NCBI RefSeq assembly: GCF_023091745.1 | Contig: NC_068910.1 | Coordinates: 131,519,170 to 131,583,169 of the forward strand | DNA length: 64,000 nucleotides | DNA from: Budorcas taxicolor | Lineage: Eukaryota; Chordata; Mammalia; Artiodactyla; Bovidae | Direction of reading: 5' to 3' | In this document: piece by piece, positions 11,581 to 24,200 of the stretch | How positions within the stretch are numbered: position 1 is the stretch's first letter | Layout: every line of letters begins with the position of its first letter | The notes under the pieces: model-generated | The model's database searches: none | Told to the model about the DNA's origin: nothing | What the model saw: the letters and a program-made list of their open reading frames with translations, nothing else | Made by a program: the position numbers and the translations under genes

Positions 11581-12017
11581 AATGTACTGTTCCCCCCATT
11601 TCTAGATGTAGTATATTAACAGGTCAAGGAACAAAACAAAAGTAGGGAAGCAAGGTAAAATTCTGACAATTAATTAATTGTTGAAAGAAGGCTGAAAATG
11701 GGCCCCAAACAATTCTAAAGAATCACAGTTTGTAAAATGGCGGCCTGGGGCAAAAATGAAACCTTTTTCTTTTTTTAACAAGGTCTAGTGACCCAGAGCG
11801 GCTGACTTCATCTGTGGCTTGGGTGAGTAGCAAATGGTGCCTGAGCTTAAGGTCGCGAGTATAAGGATGGAGGGAAGCCCTAAGGCGATGCCAGCTTCTG
11901 CCGCGGTCCACGGATGAAAGTGAAGAATGGGAGGTGCAGGGAGGGGCAGGGTGGTTTCTAGTCCAACTTGGGCCAGCCGTTTACAGCCGAAGGCAGAAAC
12001 TAAAGGCAGGAGGAGTG

Positions 12018-12039
12018 TTCTGGGAAACGAAAGCGAAAG
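12018..12039 (+). promoter_or_regulatory. composite GAS / ISRE-like element
   Basis: TTCTGGGAA (12018-12026) is a perfect TTCnnnGAA STAT (GAS) site. It shares GAA with GAAACGAAAGCGAAAG (12024-12039), where GAAAGCGAAA fits the GAAAnnGAAA core bound by IRF factors and ISGF3. It lies 61 bp upstream of the PARP14 start codon. PARP14 is known as an interferon-stimulated gene. Binding is inferred, not shown. Confidence 0.75.
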
Positions 12040-12099
12040 AGGCTTAACCGCTGCGAGTCGGGGAGGAACCGGCAGTCGGAGCTGGGCCAGCAGACGAGG

Positions 12100-12286
12100 A
12101 TGGCTGAGCCCGGCTCCTTCCCGCTGCTGGTCGAAGGGTCCTGGGGCTCCCAGCCCCCGAAGAACTTGAGCACCAAGTTGCAGATGTACTTCCAGAGCCG
12201 GAAGAGATCTGGAGGCGGGGAGTGTGAGGTCTGCCCGGTGCCAGGGAGCTCGAACCGCTTCCTGGTGCTCTTCTACCCGGACGACG
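12100..12286 (+). CDS. PARP14: PARP14 exon 1 (start, first RRM-like module)
   Basis: Encodes residues 1-62 plus one base, starting M-A-E-P-G-S-F-P-L-L-V-E-G-S-W and ending F-Y-P-D-D. The donor is gacg|GTGAGA. It forms the first half of the N-terminal RRM-like fold. Reading through the donor gives a GC-rich tail with no family match, which supports the splice. Confidence 0.95.
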
Positions 12287-15200
12287 GTGAGAGGGGCGAG
12301 GGGTGCGGGGGAGAGGGCAAGCTGGGCTCTTCTTCCAGGGAAACCTGGGGCTCGAGGGCACGGCGGGAGAATCCGCCCGGCTCGGGCAGCAACTGTAGAG
12401 AAGCGCATGGGGTGGGAGGCGCAGAATAGACGAAGTGGTCTGGGGCGCCGCAGTTCCGCCCGCGCTGCGCTTCCAGGCGCTGCGGGAGGTGCGGCAGCCA
12501 GCGCAGGTGAGTTAAACAAACATTTGGCACGGTTTGGCTGAAGGGGGCTGCCGGAGAGCTGGTGGCCATTCTACAGGGCTACATCGTGCAGTGGCGTCGT
12601 GTGCTAGTGGCAGAGTTGCAGTGCCACTGCAGTTGTCTTCTTCCTGTGAAAGCAGCAATTCTGAAACTCCAGAGCTTTATGGGAACACAATTTGAAGTAA
12701 GTGATCCGAAACAAGGAGAAGGAAAAAGAGCTGAAATGCTGATGTCTAACCACCCTTGGACTTCCCTGGTCCCAGTATTACAGAATCCACCTGCCAGTGC
12801 AGGAGATGCGGTTTGATCCCTGGGTCGGAAAGATCCCCTGGAGAAGGAAGTGGCAACCCACTCCAGTATTTTTGCCTGGGAAATCCCACGGACAGAGGAG
12901 CCTGGAGGGCCCCAATAGTGCACGGGGTCGCAAAGAGTCGGACACGACTGAGCAACTGAACACAATTTGAAGGAAAGAGAGTCTCCTGGGAGAGTCACGT
13001 CTAAACTGACTCCTGAGAGCGAATTCAGTTCTTGATAGGTGAGATGCTGGGGAGGTGGGAGCTGGTGGCAGTGCTGGGGGCAGGAGAGCAAAGGCTCTCC
13101 AGCCAAGTGCCCAGGGAAGCGCCAGGCTCCCTGGGGGTAGCTTTGGTTTGAGGAGTGAGCCTTCTCCATGTGCACATGCGAGGTCTGGAGACCCGCATGA
13201 AAAGAACATGTGGGGTTTGCGCAATTTTATAAGATTACAAAGAGGATGCTTGTAGTTTTAAAAAATCTTAGGCCTTCTCTTATTAAACCTTTTAAAAAAG
13301 AAGTGGGGTGCAAATTAAGGCTAATAAAAGTTGAGTTGAGATGAGAGAGGGCCTTGCATGATATGCTAACGAGTATGAACTTTCCCCCACCGGTAGGCAG
13401 TAAAGGGCCATGTCCATATACGCTTTTCGGGAGATAAATTTGGATGCAAATAATACAATGATTTCTGTTGGGAGAGACCTTGGACATTAGATCTGAAGAA
13501 GATCATGCCATGTCCAAGTGAGGACCAGTGAGGCCTTGAATAAGGAGAGCCAGCGTGGGGATGAAAGATGCATGTTTTCTACTGTTCTGGATTTTGTAGC
13601 TGATTCTACAGGAATAATAGGTGTTCACTTGATGGAGAGAGAGAACCCCTGCGCTTTCTGTTATTTATTTATTTTTTTGGAAAAAAAAAGTATTTGTATT
13701 GCTTCCATTTTTCTACTGTAGTATTAGGACTTGACATAAGCATTATTCTTCTACCTCCTATTTACAGTTTATCCAGAATATTACTGCAAATATAGTATAC
13801 AATTTTTAAAAACTTATGGGGAACTGCAGTTTTTGTTTTTCTCTCCTCTTTACAGAGGAGATCTCAAGATCATCCAACTTAAATAAAAATTTATACAGAC
13901 ATTTTCTGTATCTCTTATTTTTTAGATGGGGAAGGAAGGGGTGATGTTCTAACTTGATTGAGTTTACAGGGGGAAATTCCCTCCCATTAGGTAATTGAGC
14001 GGGGCTTCCCTAATAGCTCAGTTGGTAAAGAATTTGCCTGCAATGCAGGAGACTCTGGTTCGCTTCCTGGGTTTGGAAGATCTGTTGGCGAAGGTAAAGG
14101 CTACCCATTCCAGTATTCTGGCCTGGAGAATTCCATGGACTATACAGTCCATAGGGTCGCAAAGGGTCGAACACGACCGACTTTCAAGCTTAGAGGCTCA
14201 GGAAGCCCTGAGAACAATTGGAATGCTCACGACTTGGATAATCACGATGGTGTGATCACTCATCTAGAGCCAGACATCCTGGCATGTGAAGTCAAGTGGG
14301 CCTTAGAAAGCATCACTATGAACAAAGCTAGTGGAGGTGATGGAATTCCAGTTGAGCTATTTCAAATCTTGAAAGAGGATGCTATGAAAGTGCTGTACTC
14401 AAAATGCCAGCAAATTTGGAAAACTCATCAGTGGCCACAGGACTGGAAAAGGTCAGTTTTCATTCCAATCCCAAAGAAAGGCAATGCCAAAGAATGCTCA
14501 AACTACCACACAATTGCACTCATCTCACACGCTAGTCAAGTAATGCTCAAAATTCTCCAAGCCAGGCTTCAACAATATGGGAACCGTGAACTTCCTGACA
14601 TTCAAGCTTGTTTTAGAAAAGGCAGAGGAACCAGAGATCAAATTGTGAACATCTGCTGGATCATGGCAAAAGCAAGAGAGTTCCAGAAAAACATCTATTT
14701 CTGCTTTATTGACTATGCCAAAGCCTTTGACTGTGTGGATCACAATAAACTGTGGAAAATTCTGAAAGAGATAGGAATACCAGACCACCTGACCTGCCTC
14801 TTGAGAAATCTGTATGCAGGTCAGGAAGCAACTAGAACTGGACATGGAACAACAGACTGGTTCCAAATAGGAAAAGGAGTATGTCAAGGCTGTATATTGT
14901 CACCCTGCTTATTTAACTTCTATGCAGAGTACATCATGAGAAACGCTGGACTGGAAGAAACACAAGCTGGAATCAAGATTGCCGGGAGAAATATCAATCA
15001 CCTCAGATATGCAGATGACACCACCCTTATGGCAGAAAGTGAAGAGGAACTCAAAAGCCTCTTGATGAAAGTGAAAGAGGAGAGTGACAAAGTTGGCTTA
15101 AAGCTCAACATTCAGAAAACGAAGATCATGGCATCCAGTCCCATCACTTCATGGCAAATAGATGGGGAAACAGTGGAAACAGTGTCAGACTTTATTTTGG

Positions 15201-18200
15201 GGGGCTCCCAAATCACTGCAGATGGTGATTGAAGCCATGAAATTAAAAGACGCTTACTCCTTGGAAGGAAAGTTATGACCAACCTAGATAGCATATTAAA
15301 AAGCAGAGACATTACTTTGCCGACTAAGGTCCGTCTAGTCAAGGCTATGGTTTTTCCAGTGGTCATGTATGGATGTGAGAGTTGGACTGTGAAGAAAGCT
15401 GACTACTGAAGAATTGATGCTTTTGAACTGTGGTGTTGGAGAAGACTCTTGAGAGTCCCTTGGACTGCAAGGAGATCCAACCAGTCCATTCTGAAGGAGA
15501 TCAACCCTGGGATTTCTTTGGAAGGAATGATGCTAAAGCTGAAACTCCAGTACTTTGGCCACCTGATGCGAAGAGTTGACTCATTGGAAAAGACTCTGCT
15601 GCTGGGAGGGATTGGGGGCAGGAGGAGAAGGCGATGCCAGAGGATGAGATGGCTGGATGGCATCACTGACTCGATGGACATGAGTCTGAGTGAACTCTGG
15701 AAGTTGGTGATGGACAGGGAGGCCTGGCGTGCTGCGATTCATGGGATCGCAAAGAGTCAGACACGACTGAGCGACTGAACTGAACTGAAGGCAGGGATGT
15801 AAAAAGGAAAGAATAAAACCCCAAAATAGAAAGGGATTCACAGGTGAATCCCTGTGAAGTGTGACAGAAGAGATGTAGGCATGGATCAGGAGATGAGCTT
15901 GACTCAGAGCACTTAAAACAATGTCAAAAAATTTTCCAAGGGTTAATTTCACCAAGAAATGCTCTAAAGGATATCTGTGCAAGTAAGTCATTTCCCCCTC
16001 GGGCTTCGCTTTTCCTCACAGGGTTTTATACCATTTTTGATTCCAGTTGTCAACATCACCACCGGCCTGACCCTTACGGACACTTCTTTCTTCTTTAAAA
16101 TCCCATTATTCTCAAGAGTTGTCCTCAAATTGGGGCCACAGACTCCCTGCATCCAAATTGCAACAGGTTAACAGGCGCATTTCCAACTTTGTCCTAGAGA
16201 CTCAGGTACCCTGAGGGTGGAGTGGGTGAGAATCTGCATGTTTAACCCCAATTCACTGAAGTTTGGGACTATACAGGTGGTGCAAGTTGTAAAGAACCCA
16301 CCTGCCAATGCAGGAGACATAAGAGACATGGGTTCAATCCCTGGGTCGGGAAGATCCCCTGGAAGAGGAAATGGCTGCCCACTCCAGTGTTCTTGCCTGC
16401 AGAATCCCATGGACAGAGGAGCCTGGTGGGCTACAGTCCGTGGGTTGCAGTCGTCCACGACTGAAATAACTTAGCACAGCATTAAAATTTGAGAATCCCT
16501 GTTTGTTGATGACCCAGAACAAAAAGAAATTATTGTAGGAAATACAAACCTCATAAAAATACAAACAGCAAAAATATAATTATGTGAAGATAATATCATT
16601 CTGTTCTAGTCCTCAAAGCAGAAATGATTTCAGTCTCCCTACCGGGTTTCTTCCTTCCTGCCTCCCGGGCCACTTCGTCCTTTCCTCCACCCCTAGACTT
16701 CTTGAATGTCCCTCTTGCAGTACCCCTTGCACGGACACTGAAACTTAGTTCAGCTCAAATCCTTGTATGGTCAAAGTTCTTAGGGAGTGGATCAAAGTTC
16801 TTAGAGAGTGGAAAGTCCCTGTTTAGTTTTGATTTCCTACCAGACGAATGGCTTTCTCAGCAGTCAGGAGTTTGATAACATCTAATGACTTACCCCATCA
16901 TTGCCCAAAGGGCAGAGTTCTTCTGTCTCTGGAACGCCCTCTGCCCTCCACAACAGGAAGTGGCCCCAACAGATGCAGGCCTATAGTGTAACACCACTTG
17001 GGCCTTATTATTTACATAAGAAGAATGAGCCCCAAAGCACTCCCCTGTAGAAATGAATGGATAGGAAACAAACTATCTGGAAGCTCTATTGTTTTATATA
17101 ATTGGCTGAATGTCTGGAAAGTCAAGTGTAAATTAACTTGTGAGATTTAAAATTCTGTTTCAGATATGCATATTTGTCATCTTTTTTTGGTCATTATTTG
17201 GCTCCTTATTATTGTCAGCTTCTTTGAGGTAAGGGAACCCAACTTCTCCTTAAATATAATTACATATGGATGGTCTGAGATTGATGCACAAGACAGGCTG
17301 TCCACAAGGGTAAAGGTGGTGGTGGTTGTTGTTTAGTTGCTAAGCTGTGTCTCTTTGTGACCCCAGGGACTGTAGCCTTCTAGGTTCCTCTGTCCATGGC
17401 ATTCTCCAGGCAAGAATACTGGAGTGGGTTGCCATTTCCTTCACCAGGGGATCTTCCCAACCCAGGGATCGAACCCATGTCTTCTGCATTGGCAGGTGGA
17501 TTCTTTATCACTGAGCTACCAGGAAGTCCAAGAGTGGTTAGACACCACCATTTCGTCTCTTTTCCTCCCAGATTCACCTTCTCCTTGTTTTGGATCACTT
17601 ACTGATACTGCTGCCATCTGTTCTCTTGAAATAGTCGTGCCCATACATATTACACACAATCTCAGAACAGGTTGACACACGTAGGTGCCTGGACAGGACT
17701 CTTCCAAAATATACGGAATGCAACGTAGAGGTCCATGACTCTAGATAGTTTGGCTTACAAAACACCCTGCTGTTTTGGGCTCAGGGGTCTTATCCAGTCC
17801 TTAGTCCTCACCTCAGCTTAGCCCAGCCCAAAAACACTCACCCTGCTCGTAAAGAGTGAAATTAGAGTCTGGCATTCCATCTCATATTGTTTTTGAGGCC
17901 TGTTTCTGAGGTGGCTTCCAGTGAAGGCATCACCTCCCTCATTGTCTCCATGGATGGTTGAAGTGGGAAAGCTACTCAAGACCTTCTTTTAAAAAAAAAA
18001 ATTTTTTTTTCTTGGCTGCACTGGGTCTTCATTGCTGTACATGGGCTTTCTCTAGTTGCGGTGGCTTCTCTTACTGTGAAACACAGGCTCTAGGTGCTCT
18101 GGTTTTAGAAACTGAAGCATGTGGGCTCAGCAGCTGTGGCTCCAGGGCGCTTGAGCTCAGGCTTGATAGCTGTGGCACCTGGGCTTAGCTGCCCCATGGC

Positions 18201-21200
18201 ATGCGGAATCGTCCCACACCCAGGATCAAACCCGTGTTCCCTGTATTGGCAGACAGATTCTTGAGCACTGGACTACCAGGGACGTCCCTCAAACCCTTCC
18301 TGATGAAAGATTCTGCTTATATCTTTGGCCTCAGCAGGCAACCACATCAAAATACAACATGGCAGCCCAGCATCCATGGCAGAGCCACACCTGTGACTGC
18401 AAGGCATCCCCAAAGTTCTCCTTCACCCTGACCTCTTTGCGCCACCTGACTGTGTCGGCCATTCCTTCCCCTCTAAACTCACCCACTCCCTGTTCTCCAT
18501 TGTCGGATATCATGGTCTCTGATTTTCCTTTCGTCTCTCTAGCTGCTCCTTCTTATTATTGTAACTTACATTTACATAGCCCTTATGAGTGTCACAAAAT
18601 TCATTCACAGACACTGCTTCACTTGAGGAAACAGACTCAAGAAGCTAAAATATTTTCTCAGTGACTCGGCTACTTCAGGGCAGAGTTGGAATTTGAATCA
18701 AGGTCTTTAAACTTATGTCCACTGTTCTTTTTTTTTTTTGCACTACAGCTCAGCTACCAAATGCACTAATTCTTTTCTGTATTTTGTAAGAATCTTTCCC
18801 ATCCCTCCTTTGCTATTCCTTTTACTATCCTATGTAAGGCTCTTATCACAGGTTAAATAATTGATTGTATACCTTTTTAAGAGGGCTGCTCTCCATTCTG
18901 CTCATTGTCAGCTGAGCCACTTTCCTAAAACATGGCTTTCATAATGTCATACCTTAGTATCAGTAGTTCACAGTGAGAGATGCTTTAATTCTTTCCCTTC
19001 ATTGTAGAATAAATATTGCTACCTTTCTGAGTGCCCACTGAGCAGAGGGTACTGTATTAAGTTCTTTATAATGTTTCTTCAGTCTAATCCATGTAACACA
19101 TAAGACAGTCTTCATTAATTAATAGACAAGAAGACTGAGATTTTGTCAGTAAAGCTTTTTCAGGAACATGCTCAGGGTTAAAAAAAAAAAAAGGAAATTT
19201 AAAGATAGAATTCAAATCTGTGTCTGCTTGCTAAACTTTTCCTCTTTTCATCATACACAACCTCTCTTGAGAAGCTGACCAAGCCACTGACAGATGATGA
19301 TGAAACCTATGGCAATCATAGAATAATTTTGTTAATAAAGATTGCTTAACAGCTTTTCTAAACAATTTCAGTTCGGCAGCGAGTTCTGGAGAGAGAGAAC
19401 CACGAGTTAGAATGGCCGGGAAAAGGAACATTCAAGTTAACTGTCCAGATTCCCACAGTCCCAGATGAAGTCCAGGAGGGGAAAATTCCCACAAAGGTAA
19501 GTATAGCGGTGATTACAAGGGAAGTCGGGTGTTCTCCCAAGGTATGTGGGGATGGGAACCACGATGAGGAAAACATAGTGGAATGAGAAGTGTAACTCGC
19601 ACTGGGGTGAGAAAAGCAATTTATAGACGTGGAGGGAGTGAGAGTGGTGATGGGGTATTGGGAGAGGAAGCACTTTTTGTTGTTTTGAGAAGTCAAGATT
19701 GAGGGGCTACCATAATGATGGTTTGAGATGTAAAATCTTGGGTCCGTTCATTCTAGGTACTCAGTAACCTGGAACTTGCCATATTTGTTTAATTTTCACA
19801 TGGTTTAGAGGGGCGAGTGATCTATACTCCATATGTTAAGTATTTCCTCAGTTGTAAAATGGGATAGTAATAGTGTTGACCTCTTTGGTTTATTGGATTG
19901 TTGTGAGGATTAAATGACACAGTCTTAGTAAAGCACTTGGCCTAGTGCTTGTTAATACTAAACATTCAATATTTAGTATTGAATTAAAAAACATTCATTG
20001 TTAAATGGGGAAAAGAACATGAGCTGCATTATTTCTCTGATTTAGATCTTACCACGAACATTTGGTGTTCCTTTGGAGTTTTGTGATTCATTTTTACTGG
20101 TGATCTGTGTGCTAAATGGATATGCCATGAAATGTGAGGTGTATTCAATAGCATTATTGCCTGAGTTTTTAGTTATCATTTCTGTAGACCCTACATCTTT
20201 AGACTCCAGTACTCTTGCCTGGAGAATCTCATGGACAGAGGAGCCTGGTAGGCTGCAGTCCATGAGGTTGCTAAGAGTCTGATATGCCTGAGCATCGTCA
20301 CGTTCACTTTTCACTTTCATGCATTGGAGAAGAAAATGGCAACCCACTCCAGTGTTCTTGCCTGGAGAATCCCAGGGACGGGGAGCCTGGTGGGCTGCCG
20401 TCTGTGGGGTTGCACAGAGTCGGACACGACTGAAGTGACTTAGCAGCAGCAGGGACACTTTCTTAATGTAAATAAATTATTAGTAATTTATTAATGTGAC
20501 TTTATTGTTTGATTTCAGGAATCCAAGACCAAAGAAAAGATTGAAGAATCAGGTAACTTCCATTTATCAGGCAGTTTTGTTTTTACTAAACACTTTGCAT
20601 TGCAGAGGTCACCCTTCTCTTCTTGACTTCATAAGGCAGGGTTTGCTCAGCTGAGAGATGCTTTGGGCTGCATCATCTCCACCCTCTCAGCCATCTGCTC
20701 AACGGCTGCCTCTTGAGTTCTAAGGGTTCAGATCAGAAGGAAGGGAACAACTCTCTCTGTGGGGACTGAGAGTACCTTGCAATTGATGCGAGGATAAAGA
20801 GGTACCTGTAGGTGGATGAAGTGACCTTTAGACTCTACCTGTGCCCATTCACCTGTTGAGAAGCACAGATATGACATGACAGTGGGAGCTGTGTGCAGCT
20901 AAGTCAGTTGGCACTGCTTTCTGAGTGCTGGGTGTGGGATATGAATGCAGCCCTCCAGGTCAGCACTTATCCCATCTGCTGTAGGAAACGGCCAGCAATC
21001 CAGTAGCTGTTGTGGACTTTGCTACTTGACTCATGTCTGGGTGTTGGCCTGCGTGCCACCTGACAAGACACGAGTTTTCCTGGCTAAGCATGCTGTTCTA
21101 AATGGGAGGAAGATGGACTGGGCTGAATGGCCAAATGGGAAAGAGAAGGTAATCCATATATCCAAACCTTAGGGAAGAGGAGTTCCCAAGAAAAGTTTAA

Positions 21201-24200
21201 ATATTGTCCTCTAAAATTGAAATTTTCTTAAGAACATGTTTAGATTTTTGCAACTTTCCTTTTCTGAAAATGGCTCTGGGATGGGATCTGCCTTAACTTG
21301 AAAAATGCCTGGATAGGGATGTATAGGTTGTTTCTGCCTAATATGGATGTATTAAACTGCAGAATAGAGTATGCATGGTTGAGAAGCTCCTGCTTCTTAT
21401 GAGACAGGAATTTTTTGTCTCTTTAGAGGAAGTTCTGCTTTGTCTTCTTCAGATATGGCTCGCCCAACTCCCAGTATTTGTTCACTGTGACTTTCTAAAC
21501 CCTTATCTGTTTCTGGAAAGATTGCTTGCATGCTGTACTTTCAAGCTCAGTTTTGTACCAGAAAGTGGTTTTATATTTGTAGTACATTTATATCTGTACC
21601 ATTTCTGGAATTAATCAAGTCTGTGTTTCTTATGGTTTCATAGATTTCAGCCTAACTCTGTCTTAACTGATTTGTTAGCACTGTTTCAGATTTGCTTAAT
21701 GCTTCAAGTATGTACTCAGGGAGAGCCAATCAGCCTCACTCCACCAATGTCCTGGAGATTTTAGATGCATTTACTAAACTTGTTGTAACCTGAGCTTGAC
21801 TCTAATTGTAGTAACCAGCCAGGAATTGGGGTGGTCTTCAACAAGATACTTAAGTTGACCCCTTTAAGAGTTGGAAGAGGTTCTTTGTTGAATAGTTGGT
21901 TCACACTGAATCTTGACAATGGCCTTAAGGCCAGGACTCTTGAAATTAACTGGAATGGAGTTAATAGTTTTCAGAAATGTTGCCCAGGATGAAAACATTG
22001 GGTTTGGTGAGCAGATAGCATTTACTCTGCCGTAATGTCAGCTCCCTTTCTTACTTTTATTTTTTGTGTACCTCCTTTAGAAAATTGGTAATTTCCTTTT
22101 CCAATGTTTTTTGTATGTACCCATCACCACACAACCAGTGCCACGAACCCAGGGCACTAATGGGATAGTTGCTCACAGAATGTCTAAAGACTGTGACATA
22201 CTCATCATGCTTCAGGGCACAAGCATAGTGGGAGACTGATCTTCTGTATACAGTTTACCCTTGAACAACCTGAATTTGAACTGTGTGGATCAAATTGTAC
22301 ATGAATTTTTTTCAATCAATATAGTTGAAAAATTTTTGGAAATTTGTGACAATTGGAAGAAATTCAGATGAACCACATAGCTTAGAAATACTGAACAAAT
22401 GAAGAAAAACTTAGTTATGTTGTGAACACATAAAATATATGTAGATGTACCTATAACATACAAAATATGTGTTAATCAACTGTTCATGTTATTGGTAAGG
22501 ATTCTGGTCAACAGTAGGCTATTGGTAGTTAGGATTCTGAGGAGTCAAAGTTATACACAGATACTTGACTGTGCAAGGGGCTGGGCTCCTAATCCCCATG
22601 TTGTGCAAGGATCCAGTGTATATGCAACTCTTTATGGTCACAGTAGAGAGGTACCAGCTGACTGGGGTGGTTGCTATTCCATAAGTTTGAGGTATACACA
22701 TAATTCTCTGTGCCATTTGATCTTCCATGTGCATTCCATAGTCATTTGCTGTAAGAATCCTTTTTTTCCTCCAGTGATTGGAAATTATTGCTTTTCAGAA
22801 TATAATATGTTAGGTGATTCCCATGTTTGGGCATCATTGGATATTCTTGCTTTCCTCCAGTAATCTAAGCAGTAAATCTTCAATTCACAGACATTTATTG
22901 AGCCTCAGCTGTATACCATGAGCCAGAAATACGAAGATGAATAAACGTGTCCCTTGCTTTGGAGAAGCTTGGTTCAGTAACTGTAATATGGTGCTGTGAT
23001 AGAAATACATGTCAGGTGTTATGAAAAGCAAGGCAGGTTCCTCAGAGAAACAAGGCAGAAAAGAGTGTAATAAAATTGAACATAATCATGATCAGCATCA
23101 TATCAAATACTACTTTTTATTTTTAACTAAATTAAGTGAAAGTCTTCTAAGATCCATTTTTCCCCAATTCTTAATCTTTCTTTATTCTAGTTTTATTGAG
23201 ACATAATTGGCATGTTACTTGTGTAACTTATGTCGACTTTGAAACCAGGAAAGGAAGAAGGCAGTGTAATTAGCCTGTGATAATTTTTTTACATTTATTT
23301 ATTCTTAATTGAAGGATAATTGTTTTACAGTATTGTGTTGGTTTCTGTCAAACATCAACATGACTCAGCCATAGGTATCCATATGTCCCCTCTTTCTTGA
23401 ACCTCCCTTCCACCTCCCTTCCACCTCCCTCCCCACCCCACCTCTCTAGGTTGTTACAGAGCCCTGGTTTAAGTTCCCTGAATCATATAGCAAATGCCCA
23501 CCAGCTATCTATTTTACATATTAGCCTATGATAATTTATTTTGATAAGAACATGATAGATAAATCTAACACCTTGTACCCTTTTGTCTTCCTAAAATCAG
23601 ATTCATCAAAAAAACTAGAGGAAGACCTCTCTCTCAGTAGAAGATCAGAAAAAGAGGAAGACACCCGAAAAGAGTGTGAAGATATTTCCTCTTTGGTTGC
23701 ATTTGAAAATCTCAAGGCAAATGTGACTGATGTGATGTTAATCTTGTTAGTGGAGAATATAAGTGGCCTGACGAATGATGACTTTAAATTGGAATTTATA
23801 CGAGACTTTAATGTGGCTGTAGTTACCTTTCAAACGTATACTGGTAAGATCAAATGATGCTCCATTTGTCAGCCTTCTTTGCACTACACTTTGGGGTTTG
23901 GAACACCTAGCTTATGGAACATCTCTGAAAGTTTCATTCTTTCTAATAGCACATCAGGCTCCTCTGCCCATGGAATTCTCCAGGCAGGAGTTGGTTGCCA
24001 TTTCATTCTCTAGAGGATTTTCCTGACCCAGGGATCAAACTTGGGTCTCTTGAATTGCAGGCAGATTCTTTATCATCTGAACCACCGGGGCAGCCCCTCT
24101 AGTAGCTAGTAAGTTAATACTGATTTCTTATTTTGAAAGAGAAGCAAATTCATCTTGAAATCAAACTCTGGTATGTTTAATAAACAAACTTTATTGTATG

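Larger units (their letters stand above)
11870..12520. promoter_or_regulatory. CpG island promoter of PARP14
   Basis: CpG density and GC content rise sharply here against an AT-rich surrounding and cover the first coding exon. There is no TATA box at a useful distance from the start codon, so initiation is probably dispersed. The 244-residue antisense ORF across it (11785-12519) is a composition artefact. Confidence 0.8.

Noticed and set aside
11785..12519. 244-residue minus-strand ORF over the CpG island
   Set aside because: Its Ala/Pro/Arg-rich text follows GC composition. It overlaps PARP14 exon 1 in antisense and shows no family motif.
12579..13175. 198-residue minus-strand ORF
   Set aside because: Most of it is translated Bov-tA SINE (typical S-C-P-T-L-C-D-P text), with no host domain.
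14135..15232. 365-residue ORF as a host gene
   Set aside because: It is the reverse transcriptase of a BovB LINE with inactivating stops downstream.
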